Below are positions 62,295-64,000 of a stretch of 64,000 nt of DNA, piece after piece. The stretch covers positions 3,410,001 through 3,474,000 of the forward strand of contig NZ_LR699554.1 in assembly GCF_902459535.1 (NCBI RefSeq), in the 5' to 3' direction. Each line of letters opens with the position of its first letter. The stretch's first letter is position 1. Under the pieces are notes generated by a model that had not been told where the DNA came from, searched no databases, and was given only the letters and a program-made list of their open reading frames with translations. The DNA is from Paraburkholderia dioscoreae. GTDB lineage: Bacteria; Pseudomonadota; Gammaproteobacteria; Burkholderiales; Burkholderiaceae. A program made the position numbers and the translations under genes.

Positions 62295-62547
62295 ACCCTA
62301 TTCGAACGACGACGACGTGCTCAACATTCAGGGCGATGCGCTGACCGTGAGCAACGGCACCACGCGCATCGTGCTGAACGGCACGCTGGAACTGACACAG
62401 GATCAGCGCGGATTGAAAGCGGCGATCGCACTGAAGGAAGCGGTGGATGCGATCGTCGCCAGCTTGCAGGCGCAGGGTAATTTGCCCGCAAAGGTGAAGG
62501 ACGAGCCCGATGCCAAGCCGGGCGTCGTACAGAATCCGTTTCAATAA
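62287..62547 (+). CDS. Small conserved hypothetical protein (86 aa)
   Basis: GTG start with GGAGG upstream, overlapping the nuclease stop (GTGTTTAA), so the two are coupled. The predicted beta strand segment (TTRIVLNGTLELTQDQ) and helix (AAIALKEAVDAIVASLQ) look like a small folded protein. A nuclease inhibitor or chaperone is possible but is only inferred from the coupling. Confidence 0.6.
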   Translation: MFKPYSNDDDVLNIQGDALTVSNGTTRIVLNGTLELTQDQRGLKAAIALKEAVDAIVASLQAQGNLPAKVKDEPDAKPGVVQNPFQ

Positions 62548-62853
62548 GGCGGTAGCGCGGCGTAATAGTAGGGCGAAGGCGCGGAGACTTCTCGCCGCCT
62601 TCGCCGTCTCGTCGCACGCTGCCGCACGCTTCAAGAATTCGCCTCAAAAAGCGCATTCGTCGTATCACGCGTCTTGCACACCGCGGTGAGTCTCGCAGCC
62701 ACAACTGCTTCGGGATCCCAAGATATGTTTCAGCGGTTACGTTTTGTCACCACAAGCTCGTCAACTCCTGTCTCCCGGCGGGCGTTAACCCGGCAGCGCT
62801 GAATCATTTCAGCCGCGACACAAGAATCAACCGGTTAAACCAGGAGTTAAACC
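62548..62853. other. Intergenic region, 306 bp
   Basis: I see no gene or clear terminator here. It presumably contains the promoter of the following secreted protein. Confidence 0.4.
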
Positions 62854-63234
62854 ATGAAGACGCTTTTCGCTGCTCTCGCTTCCGCTTTGCTCGTGTCGAC
62901 CGCTTTTGCTCAAACGGCCGCACCGTCCAGCACACAACCTGCGCAGCCCGCGCAAACGCAGCCCGCTGGACAGGCGAACCTGAAGGCGAGCACCGCCGTG
63001 CAAACGGGCGCGACGGATGAAGGCGCAGCGGCCACCAAAGCGCCGGCCAAAACCACGGCCAAAACGCATGTGAAGAAGACTTCTGCCCATCACACGGCAA
63101 AAGCGCACAAGACCACGAAGAAGGCCGCCGCAGAAACGAGCGCCGCCAACCCCAAAACCGAGAGCGCAAAAGAGGCCAGCAATGCCCCGGCAAAAGCCGA
63201 CGGCGCAAAAACCGACACGACGAAAACGCAATAA
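62854..63234 (+). CDS. Secreted Lys/Ala/Thr-rich low-complexity protein
   Basis: The protein is 126 aa. A signal peptide (LFAALASALLVSTAFA) ends near residue 19. The mature part is built from Ala, Lys, Thr, Gln and Pro (PAQPAQTQPAGQA; AKTTAKTHVKKTSAHH) and is predicted to be disordered and basic. It resembles acid-shock (Asr-like) or histone-like repetitive periplasmic proteins. CCAGGAG precedes the ATG. Confidence 0.75.
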   Translation: MKTLFAALASALLVSTAFAQTAAPSSTQPAQPAQTQPAGQANLKASTAVQTGATDEGAAATKAPAKTTAKTHVKKTSAHHTAKAHKTTKKAAAETSAANPKTESAKEASNAPAKADGAKTDTTKTQ

Positions 63235-63307
63235 CAGGTGATCGGTTTCGGCACGCACCGGCCAGGCATGTGTAGATAATCGAAGCCGAACTGTGCCGTT
63301 CAGGGAG

Positions 63308-63334
63308 GGCGAGTCATATGACTCGCCTTTTTTT
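63308..63334 (+). terminator. Rho-independent terminator
   Basis: GGCGAGTCAT-ATGACTCGCC is a perfect palindrome followed by seven T, about 75 bp after the low-complexity protein. Confidence 0.9.
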
Positions 63335-63497
63335 ATGCACGTTCGAGCGCGCGACGAATGCTTGCTGGCAAGACGGATCCGCAATCGCCCAGTATGATTT
63401 TTTCAGCGGATGCCTCAATTTTTGCACTGCGTTTACCTGCCGACGTCTAATCTCGAACTGTCCTGATCAACCTTGGCGTCCACGGACGCCGCATCAC

Positions 63498-63839
63498 ATG
63501 GCTCTCTCACAATCAATCGGCAACGCTGCCGCTCAGCCGCTCAACGAGCCGCGCGTTCAACGCAACAATGTCATTCCCTTTCCCGCGGCACGCGTTCGCT
63601 TGCAGGTCACCCTGCCTCACCGATCGTGCGCACTTCCCGGCACCCAGCTTCGCGTCCTGCTTCATTCTCCCCTCGGTGTCTATGTCGTTGCCACGGAAGC
63701 GATGCGCCAGGAAATTCGCGTACAACTCGACATTGCCTTCGACGACCTCGACTTCACACTGCACACGCTGATCTCGACACTTCCCGCCGCGATGATCGGC
63801 CCATTGAAGCGCCGCAGCGCGGTCGCGAAGGCGCGCTAA
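63498..63839 (+). CDS. Conserved hypothetical protein (113 aa)
   Basis: The ATG at 63498 is chosen because the sequence from there looks protein-like (RVQRNNVIPFPAARVRLQVT; LGVYVVATEAMRQEIRV). No family is recognised. It ends two bases before the next gene's ATG. Confidence 0.5.
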   Translation: MALSQSIGNAAAQPLNEPRVQRNNVIPFPAARVRLQVTLPHRSCALPGTQLRVLLHSPLGVYVVATEAMRQEIRVQLDIAFDDLDFTLHTLISTLPAAMIGPLKRRSAVAKAR

Positions 63840-63841
63840 TC

Positions 63842-64000
63842 ATGTTCTCAGGTATCTGGTTACCAATCGTCACGCCGCTGCGCAACGGCGAAGTCGACAT
63901 CGACGCATTGCAGCGCCTCGCCGACTATTATTCGCGCACGGAGATCGCCGGCATTGTCGCGTTGAGCACAACCGGCGAAGCGGCCTTGCTACAGGACGCC
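63842..64000 (+). CDS. DHDPS-family protein, N-terminal part (dapA-like), cut by window end
   Basis: The first 53 residues are visible: FSGIWLPIVTPLRNGEVDID, then the strand ending in IVALSTTGEAALL. The STTGE motif is the DHDPS-family pocket. It is the third DHDPS-family gene in the window. The start follows the previous stop by two bases. Confidence 0.82.
   Translation, partial: MFSGIWLPIVTPLRNGEVDIDALQRLADYYSRTEIAGIVALSTTGEAALLQDA

Overview
The window is high-GC betaproteobacterial DNA of the Burkholderia/Paraburkholderia type. The signs are long leftward operons with 4-8 bp start/stop overlaps, OmpC-type 'QSSVTLYG' porins, IclR-controlled catabolic clusters and an AcpA-family acid phosphatase. 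The assignment rests on gene content and style, not on a marker gene. No rRNA, tRNA, IS transposase or CRISPR array was seen.

1-11.0 kb is an rhs locus interrupted by a mobile element. A full-length secreted YD-repeat/RHS protein (6977-10621) is followed by an overlapping candidate immunity gene and preceded by a tiny secreted YD-repeat protein. A second, truncated rhs tip with a different C-terminal domain lies at 1-396. The two tips share a 192-bp direct repeat with one mismatch (205-396 and 7299-7490). Between them sit a small putative DNA-binding protein, a tyrosine recombinase, a large CHC2/Toprim/ATPase primase-helicase, an XRE regulator and a SymE-like toxin, with eight copies of a CGTTAC-N3-GTAACG palindrome and a 36-bp-stem hairpin. 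It fits no mobile-element class I can name.

11.2-27.2 kb is a 14-gene leftward catabolic operon. In transcription order it runs: Rieske ferredoxin, small HTH-like protein, Rieske oxygenase, SDR, cupin, alpha/beta hydrolase, IclR regulator, SDR, ThDP enzyme, aspartate dehydrogenase-like protein, aldehyde dehydrogenase, extradiol (VOC) dioxygenase, ferredoxin reductase, MFS transporter. A divergent porin and a second IclR paralogue follow. The logic is ring hydroxylation, meta-cleavage and hydrolysis of the cleavage product, with an unusual amino-acid/2-oxo-acid module. I cannot name the substrate. A candidate IclR operator lies just downstream of the predicted promoter.

27.2-30.3 kb holds a 12-bp minisatellite, two small conserved proteins and an AcpA-type acid phosphatase lipoprotein.

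30.5-60.9 kb is a second, larger catabolic island, probably for an amino-acid- or opine-like compound. It contains a diverged GcvPA/GcvPB-like PLP pair with altered active-site motifs and no H- or T-protein nearby. It also has a CRYL1-like dehydrogenase, an ATP-NAD kinase-like protein, a class III aminotransferase, a GabD-like dehydrogenase, four SDRs, two DHDPS-family enzymes, two DadA-like FAD oxidoreductases, a fused HcnA-HcnB-like protein, a fold-III PLP decarboxylase, an Old Yellow Enzyme, a porin and two ABC importers. A GTGCGC-N2-3-GCGCAC-type palindrome recurs at most of its promoters, suggesting one regulon, plausibly under the IclR protein at 38919-39716.

61-64 kb holds a decayed TDT-transporter remnant, a secreted nuclease, three small proteins and the start of a further DHDPS-family gene cut by the window end.
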